This document shows positions 25,879 to 33,075 of a stretch of DNA of 48,033 nucleotides, in pieces; position 1 is the first letter of the stretch; each line of letters opens with the position of its first letter. This stretch comes from an uncultured Oscillospiraceae bacterium. Lineage in GTDB: Bacteria; Bacillota; Clostridia; Oscillospirales; Oscillospiraceae. The translations under genes were made by a program, and so were the position numbers. The DNA lies in assembly GCA_947625355.1 (NCBI GenBank), contig CANQOA010000013.1:1-48033 (forward strand), given 5' to 3'. The notes under the pieces are model-generated. The model ran no database searches and had not been told where the DNA came from. It was given only the letters and a program-made list of their open reading frames with translations.

Positions 25879-27264
25879 ATGAAGCGCTTTACCAAGATCC
25901 TCGCAGCGGTCCTCGTCGTCGCGTTCATGTTCTCCGCGCTCAGCGTCGGAGCCTTCGCCTCTGACGAGCCCCGTACGATCACCATCGGTACCTGGTGGGA
26001 TATCTACTATGACTCCACCCACTCCGCCCTGGAGGACGACCCGTCCTATACCGGCAGCCTGTCTGACCAGATGCGTTTTGACGTGGTCAAGGCCGTGGAG
26101 GAGAAGTACAACGTGAAGTTCCAGTACGTCAACCTGACCTACACGGGCATCACCGAGTCCATCAACACCTCCATCCTGGCCGGCACCCCCGAGTGCGACG
26201 TGTATCTGTGCGACCTGAGCATGGGCATCCCGGCGGCCGTCAACGGCCTGGCCCTGGATCTGAAGACCGTTCTGCCCGAGGACGCGGACATCCTCAGCGA
26301 CCAGACCGTGCTGAACTATCTGGACCTGGGCGACGGCAAGGCCTGCCTCATGAAGCAGGTCCTGGGCCAGAACGTGGTGGAAGCCACCTCTCCGCTGGCC
26401 TTCAACAAGCAGATGCTGGAGGACAACAACCTGGAGGATCCCCGCGACCTGTATGCCCGCGGCGAGTGGACCTGGGATAAGTTCGTGGAGTACTGCCAGA
26501 CCCTGACCCAGGACACCGACGGCGACGGCGTCACCGACCAGTACGGCTTCACCGGCTTCAAGGAGGACGTGCTGAGCAACCTTCTGATGAGCAACGGCGC
26601 CACCATCGCCGCCGGCACCGAGGAGGGCCTCAGCTCCGCCGCCACCGGCGAGGCGCTGCAGTTCTACTATGACCTGTACAACACCTACAACGTCTGCGAG
26701 CCCTATGTGGAGCAGGACAACGGCGACGTGATGCGTTTCACCTACCGCAACGGCAACATCGGCTTCTGGCCCAGCGCCGCGTGGATCGCCTCCACCAACG
26801 CCGACTATGACTGGGACGGCTCCGTGGGCTCCACCCTGGAGTTCGACACCGTGTTCGTCCAGTGGCCCACCGGCCCCAGCGGCGACCAGGAGACCAACAA
26901 GGCCAAGCTGACCGCCGGCGCCTTCTGGTTCATCCCCAACGGCGTGGAGGACCCCGAGCTGGTCTACAACGTGTTTGAGGCCCTGTCCAACTGGTACAAC
27001 GACGACGTCGGCATCCGCGACGACAAGGAGACCATGTGGTGGTGGTACGCCACCACGGCCAGCGATCCCGACCTGCAGGAGTCCAACTATGACGTGATGT
27101 TCGATCTGGGCTCCCGGGAGCAGTTCGACGTCTACCAGAGCCTGGAGGCCCAGGTGGACGGCTGGGATCTGGAGCAGCTCATCTTCGGCACCATGACCGC
27201 GGCCCAGTATCAGGAGACCTACCGCCAGCAGTTCCAGGCGGCCATCGACTCCTACTTCGGCTGA
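25879..27264 (+). CDS. Extracellular sugar-binding protein (ABC importer 2)
   Basis: A 461-residue solute-binding protein of normal length. A signal peptide (ILAAVLVVAFMFSALSVGAFAS) has no lipobox Cys, which is unusual for a Gram-positive binding protein. The two-lobe fold is indicated by TITIGTWWDIYYDS, VVKAVEEKYNVKFQYVN, LAGTPECDVYLCD, DNNLEDPRDLYARGEWTWDKFVEYCQTLTQDTDGDGVTDQYGF (with a calcium-type DTDGDG loop) and FWFIPNGVEDPELVYNVFEAL. The start follows AAAGGAGG with good spacing. The strong ribosome site and upstream hairpin suggest high expression. It probably delivers oligosaccharides to the permeases at 21975-23899 (inference from order). How it stays at the cell surface without a lipid anchor is unexplained. 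Confidence 0.9.
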   Translation: MKRFTKILAAVLVVAFMFSALSVGAFASDEPRTITIGTWWDIYYDSTHSALEDDPSYTGSLSDQMRFDVVKAVEEKYNVKFQYVNLTYTGITESINTSILAGTPECDVYLCDLSMGIPAAVNGLALDLKTVLPEDADILSDQTVLNYLDLGDGKACLMKQVLGQNVVEATSPLAFNKQMLEDNNLEDPRDLYARGEWTWDKFVEYCQTLTQDTDGDGVTDQYGFTGFKEDVLSNLLMSNGATIAAGTEEGLSSAATGEALQFYYDLYNTYNVCEPYVEQDNGDVMRFTYRNGNIGFWPSAAWIASTNADYDWDGSVGSTLEFDTVFVQWPTGPSGDQETNKAKLTAGAFWFIPNGVEDPELVYNVFEALSNWYNDDVGIRDDKETMWWWYATTASDPDLQESNYDVMFDLGSREQFDVYQSLEAQVDGWDLEQLIFGTMTAAQYQETYRQQFQAAIDSYFG

Positions 27265-27303
27265 TCGGCCCGGAAGCTTTAGTTAGTAAGACATAAGTCC
27301 GGT

Positions 27304-27331
27304 GGGCCCGTACCTTTTCAGGTGCGGGCCC
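27304..27331 (+). terminator. Hairpin after the binding-protein gene (partial terminator or mRNA stabiliser)
   Basis: GGGCCCG (27304-27310) pairs with CGGGCCC (27325-27331), with TACC/GGTG continuing to a TTTTCA loop: 11 bp in all. No T-run follows. It sits 40 bases behind the binding-protein stop codon, a usual place for a 3' stabiliser that lowers read-through into YesL and the esterases. Confidence 0.55.
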
Positions 27332-27352
27332 ATTGACGAGAGGGGGATGCCG

Positions 27353-28036
27353 GTGTTTGACGGCCTGTTTTCCCAGGACGGGCGCTTTGCCCGGTTCATG
27401 AATCTGCTGTGGAGCCTGATCGTCACCAGCGGGCTGTGGATCGTGTGCAGCCTGCCGGTGGTCACGGCCGGCGCAGCGGCCTCGGCGGCCTATTACGCCC
27501 TGGCCAAGACGGCGCGCTTTCACGCCGGCGGCAGCACCGCGTCGGAATTTCTCCGCAGCTTCAAACAGAACCTCCGCCAGTCCCTGCCTTTGAGCGTCGG
27601 CCTCACCGCGGCGCTGGCGCTGGTGGTGGTGGAGGCCATGTACCTTTACAGCGACGCGGACGTGCCGCTGTGGTTTTTGTATGTGTTTTATCTGATGGCG
27701 CTGCTGCTGGCGGCGCTGGGGATGTATGTGTGGCCGTGCCTGAGCCGGTTCGAGATGGGCAATCTGGCCCTTTTGCGCATGGGCGTGGTGCTCATGTTCC
27801 GGTATCTGCACATCACGCTGGCGCTGCTGCTGGGCCTGGCGGCCCTGCTGGCGGGGATATGGCTCATGCCCTGGGGCCTGCCGCTGTTTCCGGGGCTGGC
27901 GGTGTATCTGGAGACGTTTTTGATGGAGCGGGTGCTGCTGCGCTGCTCTCCCAAGCCGGAGGAGGGCAGCCCGGAGGCGAAAAAGTGGTATTACCACGTG
28001 TCCGGCGACGAACAGGAGGAGCCTGATGAGAGATAA
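27353..28036 (+). CDS. YesL/DUF624 family membrane protein (second copy)
   Basis: A ~228-residue YesL-type membrane protein. Hydrophobic spans lie at about 20-45 (VTSGLWIVCSLPVVTAGAA), 75-100, 105-130 and 150-190, with the family's CSLPVVT motif and C-terminal CSPKPEEGSPEAKKWYY. GTG at 27353 is preferred because AGGGGG lies 6 bases upstream and it gives the family-like start (M)FDGLFSQDG; ATG at 27347 is the alternative. A still earlier start would be inside the terminator-like hairpin. It overlaps the CE2 gene by 11 bases, tying transport to intracellular esterases. It is only distantly similar to the first copy (11748-12386). Confidence 0.83.
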   Translation: MFDGLFSQDGRFARFMNLLWSLIVTSGLWIVCSLPVVTAGAAASAAYYALAKTARFHAGGSTASEFLRSFKQNLRQSLPLSVGLTAALALVVVEAMYLYSDADVPLWFLYVFYLMALLLAALGMYVWPCLSRFEMGNLALLRMGVVLMFRYLHITLALLLGLAALLAGIWLMPWGLPLFPGLAVYLETFLMERVLLRCSPKPEEGSPEAKKWYYHVSGDEQEEPDER

Positions 28037-29087
28037 CGAGAAATGGATCGCGGCGGATGACGCCGCGCTGCAATATATGGGCCGGATCGACTTTGACGAT
28101 CCCAAGGAGCCGGTGTGGGTGTTCCCGGCCACCTGTGTGAAGGTGCGCTTCACGGGCGGCTTCGTCCGCGCCGTGGTGACCAATATGCGCGGCTGCTGGG
28201 ACAATTATCTGGGCGTGCTGCTGGACGGCGTCCAGTCCACCGTCCCTCTGGCCCCGGCGGGCCGTCAGGAGCTGACCCTGGCCGAGGGCCTGGGGCCGGG
28301 GGAGCATGAGCTGACGCTCTTCAAGCGCCAGGACTCCTGCCATCAGCTGCGCTTTCACGGCCTGATCGTGGGGTCGGACGCGGTCCTCACCGCCCCGGAG
28401 CCCCTGCCGGACCGGCGGATCGAAGTCTATGGCGACAGCGTATCCGCCGGCGAGGTGGCGGAGGCGGTGGACTTCTGCGGCCAGGTGGACCCGCCCCACA
28501 GCGGGGAGTATCACAACAGCTACTACTCCTATGCCTGGTACACAGCCCGGATGCTGCACGCCCAGCTGCATGACATCGCCCAGGGGGGCGTGGCCCTCAT
28601 GGACGGCACCGGCTATTTCGCCGCGCCCAACTACCGGGGCATGGAGTATGTGTACGATAAGATCGAATATAACCCGGACATCGACCGGCCCAAGACGTGG
28701 GACTTTTCCCGTTGGACGCCCCACGTGGTGATCGTGGCCCTGGGTCAGAACGACAGCTACCCGGACGACTACATGGCCCGGGACATGGATTGCCCCCAGG
28801 CGGCGGCCTGGCGGGAGCATTATGCCGACTTTATAAAAAAGCTGCGGGCGGTCTATCCCAAGGCGGTCATCATCCTGGCCACCACCATCCTCATGCACCA
28901 CGAAAACTGGGACGCGTCCATCGACCGGGTGTGCCGTCAGCTGGGGGACGGGAAGGTGTACCACTTCCTCTACAGCCAGAACGGCCGGGGCACCCCCGGC
29001 CACATCCGGGCCCCTGAGGCGGAGCGGATGGCCAGGGAGCTGAGCGGATTCATCGCCTCGCTGGGCGAGAGCGTGTGGGAGGACTGA
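28026..29087 (+). CDS. CE2 family acetylesterase, intracellular
   Basis: A 353-residue two-domain esterase of the CE2 type. A jelly-roll domain (~1-125) precedes an SGNH hydrolase domain (~130-350). The nucleophile block is VYGDSVSAGE, the oxyanion-hole block GQNDSYPDDY, and the candidate catalytic His lies in GTPGHIRAPEAERMA. No signal peptide is present, so it deacetylates imported oligosaccharides. In Roseburia intestinalis a CE2 and a CE17 esterase act together on acetylated mannan oligosaccharides (established); the next gene here is CE17-like, so the same pair is inferred. AGGAGG precedes the ATG, which overlaps the YesL gene by 11 bases. The His motif differs from the usual HP form, so family placement is good but not absolute. 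Confidence 0.85.
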   Translation: MRDNEKWIAADDAALQYMGRIDFDDPKEPVWVFPATCVKVRFTGGFVRAVVTNMRGCWDNYLGVLLDGVQSTVPLAPAGRQELTLAEGLGPGEHELTLFKRQDSCHQLRFHGLIVGSDAVLTAPEPLPDRRIEVYGDSVSAGEVAEAVDFCGQVDPPHSGEYHNSYYSYAWYTARMLHAQLHDIAQGGVALMDGTGYFAAPNYRGMEYVYDKIEYNPDIDRPKTWDFSRWTPHVVIVALGQNDSYPDDYMARDMDCPQAAAWREHYADFIKKLRAVYPKAVIILATTILMHHENWDASIDRVCRQLGDGKVYHFLYSQNGRGTPGHIRAPEAERMARELSGFIASLGESVWED

Positions 29088-29089
29088 CC

Positions 29090-30193
29090 ATGGATATGGA
29101 AAAAGCCATCGTCCATCGGGGCAATTGGGCCCGGCTGCGGGCGGTCATGGACCGGGCGGCGCGGGGCGAGGACATCTGCGTGGGCTTTCTGGGCGGCTCC
29201 ATCACCCAGGGGTCCCTGGCTTCCAGGCAGGAGCTCTGCTATGCCAGCCGTGTGGCGGCATGGTGGCGGGAGGCTTTCCCGGCGGCGGCCGTCCGGGATG
29301 TGAACGCCGGCATCGGCGGCACTACCTCCCAGTTCGGCGCGGCCAGGGCGGAGGACGACCTTTTGCGGTATGGACCGGATGTGGTGTTCATCGAGTTCTC
29401 CGTCAACGATGAAAATACGCCCCATTTCCGGGAGACCTATGAGGGCCTGGTCCGCCGGGTATACAAGACGGGCGCGGCGGTGGTGCTGCTGCACAACGTG
29501 CGCTATGACGACGGCTCCAGCGCCGAGGACGTGCACCGGGAGATCGGCGCCCATTACGACCTGCCCTCCGTGAGCCTGCGGGCGGTGCTCTGGCCTGAGG
29601 TGGAAGCCGGGCGCATCCCCGCCAGGGACGTGACGCCGGACAATCTGCACCCCAACGACAAAGGCCACGCCATCGTGGCGGCCGCGGCCGCGGCGCTGCT
29701 GGAGCGGGTGAAGGCCGCTGCGGAGGCGGGAGGCGGGCCGGAGACGGAGGGGACGCTGCCCACGCCGCTGACGGAGAACGCTTACGAACACAGTGTCCGA
29801 TACCGCAACGACAACTGCGCGCCGGATCTTGGCGGCTTCGTGCCGGACCGGACGCCCCAGGAGCACATCACCCAGATGTTCCGCCGGGGCTACACCGCCT
29901 GGCACAAAGGCGACGCCATCCGGTGCACTGTGGAGGGGACGTGTCTCGCGGTGCAGTACCGCAAGAGCGTGAAAAAGCCCGCCCCCATCGCCAGGGCGGT
30001 GGTGGACGGGGACGAGAAAAACGCGGTGCTCTTAGACGCCAACTTCGACGAGGACTGGGGGGACTGCCTCTATCTGCAGGACCTACTGGTCCACGGGAAG
30101 GACGGGCCCCATACCGTGGACATCACCATCGTGGGGGACCACGAGAACGACGCCGTACCGTTTTATCTGGTGTCGGTGATCGCGTCCCGGTAA
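29090..30193 (+). CDS. CE17-like acetylesterase (SGNH plus C-terminal beta-sandwich)
   Basis: A 367-residue intracellular esterase with all four SGNH blocks: GFLGGSITQG, GIGGTTSQFG, FSVNDENTPH and DNLHPNDKGH, where D and H complete the catalytic triad. The N-terminal ~215 residues form the hydrolase, and ~240-367 a beta-sandwich resembling a CBM35-type domain. This is the architecture of CE17 mannan-oligosaccharide acetylesterases, which remove 2-O-acetyl groups and work with CE2. ATG at 29090 is chosen because GGGAGG ends 7 bases before it; the frame is open further upstream to GTG 29075 but that lies at the ribosome site. It starts 2 bases after CE2 and is the last gene of the import operon. 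Confidence 0.85.
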   Translation: MDMEKAIVHRGNWARLRAVMDRAARGEDICVGFLGGSITQGSLASRQELCYASRVAAWWREAFPAAAVRDVNAGIGGTTSQFGAARAEDDLLRYGPDVVFIEFSVNDENTPHFRETYEGLVRRVYKTGAAVVLLHNVRYDDGSSAEDVHREIGAHYDLPSVSLRAVLWPEVEAGRIPARDVTPDNLHPNDKGHAIVAAAAAALLERVKAAAEAGGGPETEGTLPTPLTENAYEHSVRYRNDNCAPDLGGFVPDRTPQEHITQMFRRGYTAWHKGDAIRCTVEGTCLAVQYRKSVKKPAPIARAVVDGDEKNAVLLDANFDEDWGDCLYLQDLLVHGKDGPHTVDITIVGDHENDAVPFYLVSVIASR

Positions 30194-30232
30194 AACCAAA
30201 AACGCCCCCGCGTCTTTTATGACGCGGGGGCG
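30194..30232 (-). terminator. Terminator of the small gene at 30238, shared with the mannan operon
   Basis: CGCCCCCGCGTC (30203-30214) and GACGCGGGGGCG (30221-30232) form a perfect 12-bp stem with a TTTTAT loop. On the minus strand the stem is followed at once by TTTTTGGTTTT, so it is a clear Rho-independent terminator for the gene ending at 30238. It lies 9 bases behind the CE17 stop and may also end the plus-strand operon. Confidence 0.85.
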
Positions 30233-30237
30233 CTCGC

Positions 30238-30741
30238 TTAGGTCGCTTGTTCTTCGGGCGGGCTGCTTTGGGTAATTGTTACGAGCTTCGGCCGGCCAGA
30301 CAGATCGTCGTACACCTTGTTGTAGAAGTTCAAAAGCTGCTGGTTGGTGGTCTCCCGGGATTTTACGATGTCGCCCAGCGCCTTGGCCTTCGCGCAGCCT
30401 TGGATGTTGCCGGGGGAACCCGGCTCGCCGCTGTCGCCGTCGGACATGGCGTTCAGCTTTTCGATGACCTCATAGATGTATGCCGTATCGGTCTGCATGG
30501 CCGCTATCTGGCGCAAAAGCCAGGGGATGCTGTATTCCATAATGTTGCCGTTGGTAATGGTATCGCTCATTTCGTGCTCCTCCAAATCTGAGTTTGGCGG
30601 GGACGCGAGACATATGGTGTTTTCGTCGATGAATCGCGCCCTCCCGTTTTTGACAAGACCTCTTGCCCTTTTAGGCCAGGTCGATTCATAGAGATTTCCC
30701 TTTTCATCCATGACACGCACGTTTTTTTCGATGGGTGCCAC
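30238..30741 (-). CDS. Conserved Clostridia-type small protein of unknown function
   Basis: About 167 residues in two parts. Residues ~7-50 form a small basic domain (VRVMDEKGNLYESTWPKRARGLVKNGRARFIDENTICLA). Residues ~58-160 are helical (TNGNIMEYSIPWLLRQIAAMQ, ALGDIVKSRETTNQQLLNFYNKVYDDL), with a Gly/Pro linker around 100-115. I recall similar uncharacterised proteins in many Clostridia; I cannot give a function. The first part begins within a duplicated leader, so the start is uncertain: GTG 30741, GTG 30720 or ATG 30711. An internal ATG at 30570 also has an excellent GGAGGA ribosome site, so the helical part could be made separately. It has its own promoter (30807-30834) and terminator, so it is a single-gene unit unrelated to the mannan genes. 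Confidence 0.65.
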   Translation of the reverse strand: MAPIEKNVRVMDEKGNLYESTWPKRARGLVKNGRARFIDENTICLASPPNSDLEEHEMSDTITNGNIMEYSIPWLLRQIAAMQTDTAYIYEVIEKLNAMSDGDSGEPGSPGNIQGCAKAKALGDIVKSRETTNQQLLNFYNKVYDDLSGRPKLVTITQSSPPEEQAT

Positions 30742-30793
30742 CCCCGCTGTCAGGATCTAAGGCCGCCGTTTTTTATGATGGGTGCCGTCCCCC
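30721..30793. repeat. Duplicated leader segment before the small gene
   Basis: The stretch from GTTTTTTTCGATGGGTGCC (30721) is repeated with few changes from GTTTTTTATGATGGGTGCC (30768), each copy ending in five C. Copies are ~25 bases and 47 bases apart. Both lie in the transcribed leader of the minus-strand gene, between its promoter and start codon. Confidence 0.65.
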
Positions 30794-30806
30794 GGCCGAT
30801 ATCATG

Positions 30807-30834
30807 ATTATACCACACGGGGACAAAAACGCAA
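30807..30834 (-). promoter_or_regulatory. Promoter of the small conserved gene
   Basis: On the minus strand, TTGCGT (30834-30829), a 16-base spacer, and TATAAT (30812-30807). Transcription would begin near 30800 and read the duplicated leader. Confidence 0.65.
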
Positions 30835-30865
30835 CGATTATTTGCTTCTTTGGCCGTCGCTGCTG

Positions 30866-32050
30866 TCAGACGTATATCTCCGGGTCACGGCGCATCAGCT
30901 CCATGCACATGCGGCCGTTGTGGTAGGGGCACTTCCAGGGCTCCAGGATGGGATACCCCGGCACCGGCGCGCCGAACTTGTCCACCGAGTGGAACCACTC
31001 GCTGCCGGGCCGGTGGTCCACCTGTTTATCCTCGATGAACCGGAAGGTGGCGGCCGCCGCGTCCCGATATCTCGTCTCGGCGGGCAGCTTCTGCCACAGG
31101 TTCACCAGCCCCAGCACTGTCTCCGCCTGCACCCACCAGATGCGGGTCTCGTTCACCACGCCCCGGTCGCACTCGTTGGCCAGGGAGTCGTGGCTGTAGG
31201 CGGCGTCGTATACCGCCTGGGCCATGTCCCGGTCGATGGCGGCGATGCGCGCCATGCGCCCGTCGTCCCCCAGCAGGGCGCAGCCCCAGTCCATGAGCCA
31301 GCTGGACTCGATGTCGTGGCCGTAGCTGTAAAGGTCGATGATGGAGTTGTAGTTCTCGTCGAAGAACACCAGCTGCCGCCGGAGGGCAGGGGAGTAGATC
31401 TTCTGCTCGTAGATGTCCAAGATCCGCTCCATGGCCCTGCCCACAGCGGGGTCATGGGTGGCCTCATAGAGGCCGGAGTAACCCTCGAACACGTGCAGGA
31501 GGGTGTTCATGGTCTTGGCGGCCATGACGCCGTTCTCGCTGAGCTTTTCATTGGATTCCGGGCCCCAGTCGGCGGTGAAGGCCTCCAGATAGCCCACCTC
31601 GTCGGTGCAGCGGTCCTCGATCACATGGAAAAGCTCCATAGCCAGCGCCCGGGCCTGCTCGTCCCCGGTGAGCCGGTAATAGGCCGCCAGGGCATAGATG
31701 GCAAAGGCCTGGTTGTAGGTGTGCTTGGTGGTGTCCAGGGGCCGGCCGTCATAGGTCATGCTCCAGTAGATGCCCCCATGGTCCCGGTCGATGCAGTGCT
31801 CCGCCATGAAGCGATAGGCGTGGTCGGCATAGGGGCGCAGGTCCTCCCGGCCCAGGTCCATGGCCGCCCGGGAGAAGAACCAGAGGATGCGGCTGTTGAG
31901 GATGCAGCCCTTTTCCGCCTTTTTGTCCAGGCGGAGGTCCTGGCCCATGTAGCCGTAATAGCCCCCGAAGGCGTCGTCCTTCAGAGCCGTCCAGAAGGGC
32001 AGGATGACCTGCTCCAAATGCCGCTTGGCCGCGGCGGCGATCTTTTCCAT
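30866..32050 (-). CDS. Cellobiose/mannobiose 2-epimerase (AGE superfamily)
   Basis: A 394-residue (alpha/alpha)6-barrel enzyme of the N-acylglucosamine 2-epimerase superfamily. Cellobiose 2-epimerases turn the reducing-end glucose of beta-1,4 disaccharides into mannose and the reverse; in mannan pathways they convert mannobiose to mannosyl-glucose. Signature residues are in place: R54 (LNSRILWFFS), H245 and E248 (SYGHDIESSWLM) and H377 (WKCPYHNGRMCMELMRR). They match R52, H243, E246 and H374 of the Ruminococcus albus enzyme with a shift of only 2-3. No signal peptide. It starts after TAAGGAGG and is the last gene of the GH26-LacI-epimerase operon. The usual partner GH130 is not in the window. 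Confidence 0.92.
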   Translation of the reverse strand: MEKIAAAAKRHLEQVILPFWTALKDDAFGGYYGYMGQDLRLDKKAEKGCILNSRILWFFSRAAMDLGREDLRPYADHAYRFMAEHCIDRDHGGIYWSMTYDGRPLDTTKHTYNQAFAIYALAAYYRLTGDEQARALAMELFHVIEDRCTDEVGYLEAFTADWGPESNEKLSENGVMAAKTMNTLLHVFEGYSGLYEATHDPAVGRAMERILDIYEQKIYSPALRRQLVFFDENYNSIIDLYSYGHDIESSWLMDWGCALLGDDGRMARIAAIDRDMAQAVYDAAYSHDSLANECDRGVVNETRIWWVQAETVLGLVNLWQKLPAETRYRDAAAATFRFIEDKQVDHRPGSEWFHSVDKFGAPVPGYPILEPWKCPYHNGRMCMELMRRDPEIYV

Positions 32051-32062
32051 ATGTGTGCCTCC

Positions 32063-33067
32063 TTATTCAGCGGCGGTGGAGCGGCGCCGGATGACCCGGC
32101 CGCCCACCACGATGTTTTCCGCGACGGCCGTGCCGCCGTTGATCTGGCTGATGAGCTGGTCCACGGCGATGCGTCCCATTTTTCTGGTGTTGACCCGGTA
32201 GGTGGTCAAAGGGGGGACGCCGGGGCGTTCCTGGTGGTAGTCGTCATATCCGGCGACGGCGACGTCCTCGGGCACCCGGTATCCGGCCTTGGCCAGCACG
32301 TCGATGAGCCGCAGCGCCGTCTCGTCGCAGTTGCACACGAACGCCTGGGGCATGTCCTCCGGCAGGGTCAGGGGGATGAAGGAGGTGACGCCCTGGCGGT
32401 CCTCCAGGACCCAGTCCTGCCGCAGGGGGATCTCGGCCCGGTACAGGGCCTTGCAGTAGCCCAGAAAGCGGTCCATGATGGAGCTGGTGGACAGCACGCT
32501 CCCGACGAAGGCGATCCGGTCCCGGCCGGTGTCCAGAAGGTGCTTGGTGAGGCGGTAGCCGCCGGTGACGTTGTCGCTGGTGACGCTGCATACCTCCAGG
32601 TCCTCGTCATAGAAGTCCAGCAGCACATAGGGCAGCTCGCAGGAGCACACCATGCGCAGATAGTCCCGGTCGATCTCGCCCAGGAAGATCAGCCCGTCCA
32701 CCTTTTTGCGCAGGATCATGACGGGCAGGGACCGCGTGACCTCCGCTTCCGGGGACACCAGTTCCAAAAGGGTGGAGTAGCCGCATTCGCTGCAGCGGTT
32801 CACCAGGTTGCGGTAGAGGTTGGAATAGAAGGTGTTGTCGGCGAAAAACTGATCCGCCACCAGGATACCGATGTTGCCGGAGCTGGACTGCTCGACGGGA
32901 CGCTCCCGATTCCGCAGGGGCACATAACCCATCTCCCGGGCGGTCTCGATGATCCGCTCCCGGGTCTGTTCGCTGACGCCGTCCTTGCCGGACAGGGCCT
33001 TCGAGACGGACACGACGCTCACCCCAAGGCGTTTGCCGATGTCCGCCATCCGTACTTTCTTATCCAT
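32063..33067 (-). CDS. LacI-family transcriptional regulator of the mannan locus
   Basis: A 334-residue repressor-type protein. The helix-turn-helix is at ~5-50 (VRMADIGKRLGVSVVSVSKALSGKDGVSEQTRERI), with KALSGKDGVSE in place of the more common RALNG form. A sugar-sensing periplasmic-binding-protein-like domain follows at ~60-330 (GNIGILVADQFFADNTFYSNLYRNLVNRC, AVAGYDDYHQERPGVPPLTTYRVNTRKMGRIAVDQL). It lies 8 bases after the intracellular GH26 and 12 bases before the epimerase, so it is transcribed with its likely targets. I infer that it binds the ATTTA-N2-TAAAT-like boxes in front of this operon and of the GH26 import operon, released by a manno-oligosaccharide; neither operator nor inducer is proven. 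Confidence 0.9.
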   Translation of the reverse strand: MDKKVRMADIGKRLGVSVVSVSKALSGKDGVSEQTRERIIETAREMGYVPLRNRERPVEQSSSGNIGILVADQFFADNTFYSNLYRNLVNRCSECGYSTLLELVSPEAEVTRSLPVMILRKKVDGLIFLGEIDRDYLRMVCSCELPYVLLDFYDEDLEVCSVTSDNVTGGYRLTKHLLDTGRDRIAFVGSVLSTSSIMDRFLGYCKALYRAEIPLRQDWVLEDRQGVTSFIPLTLPEDMPQAFVCNCDETALRLIDVLAKAGYRVPEDVAVAGYDDYHQERPGVPPLTTYRVNTRKMGRIAVDQLISQINGGTAVAENIVVGGRVIRRRSTAAE

Positions 33068-33075
33068 GGCTGTCC

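Noticed and set aside
30721-30793. Duplicated leader as a guanidine-II (mini-ykkC) riboswitch
   Set aside because: One copy contains GGGGGACGG, which resembles its loop, but the second copy lacks the ACGR loop and the stems are weak.
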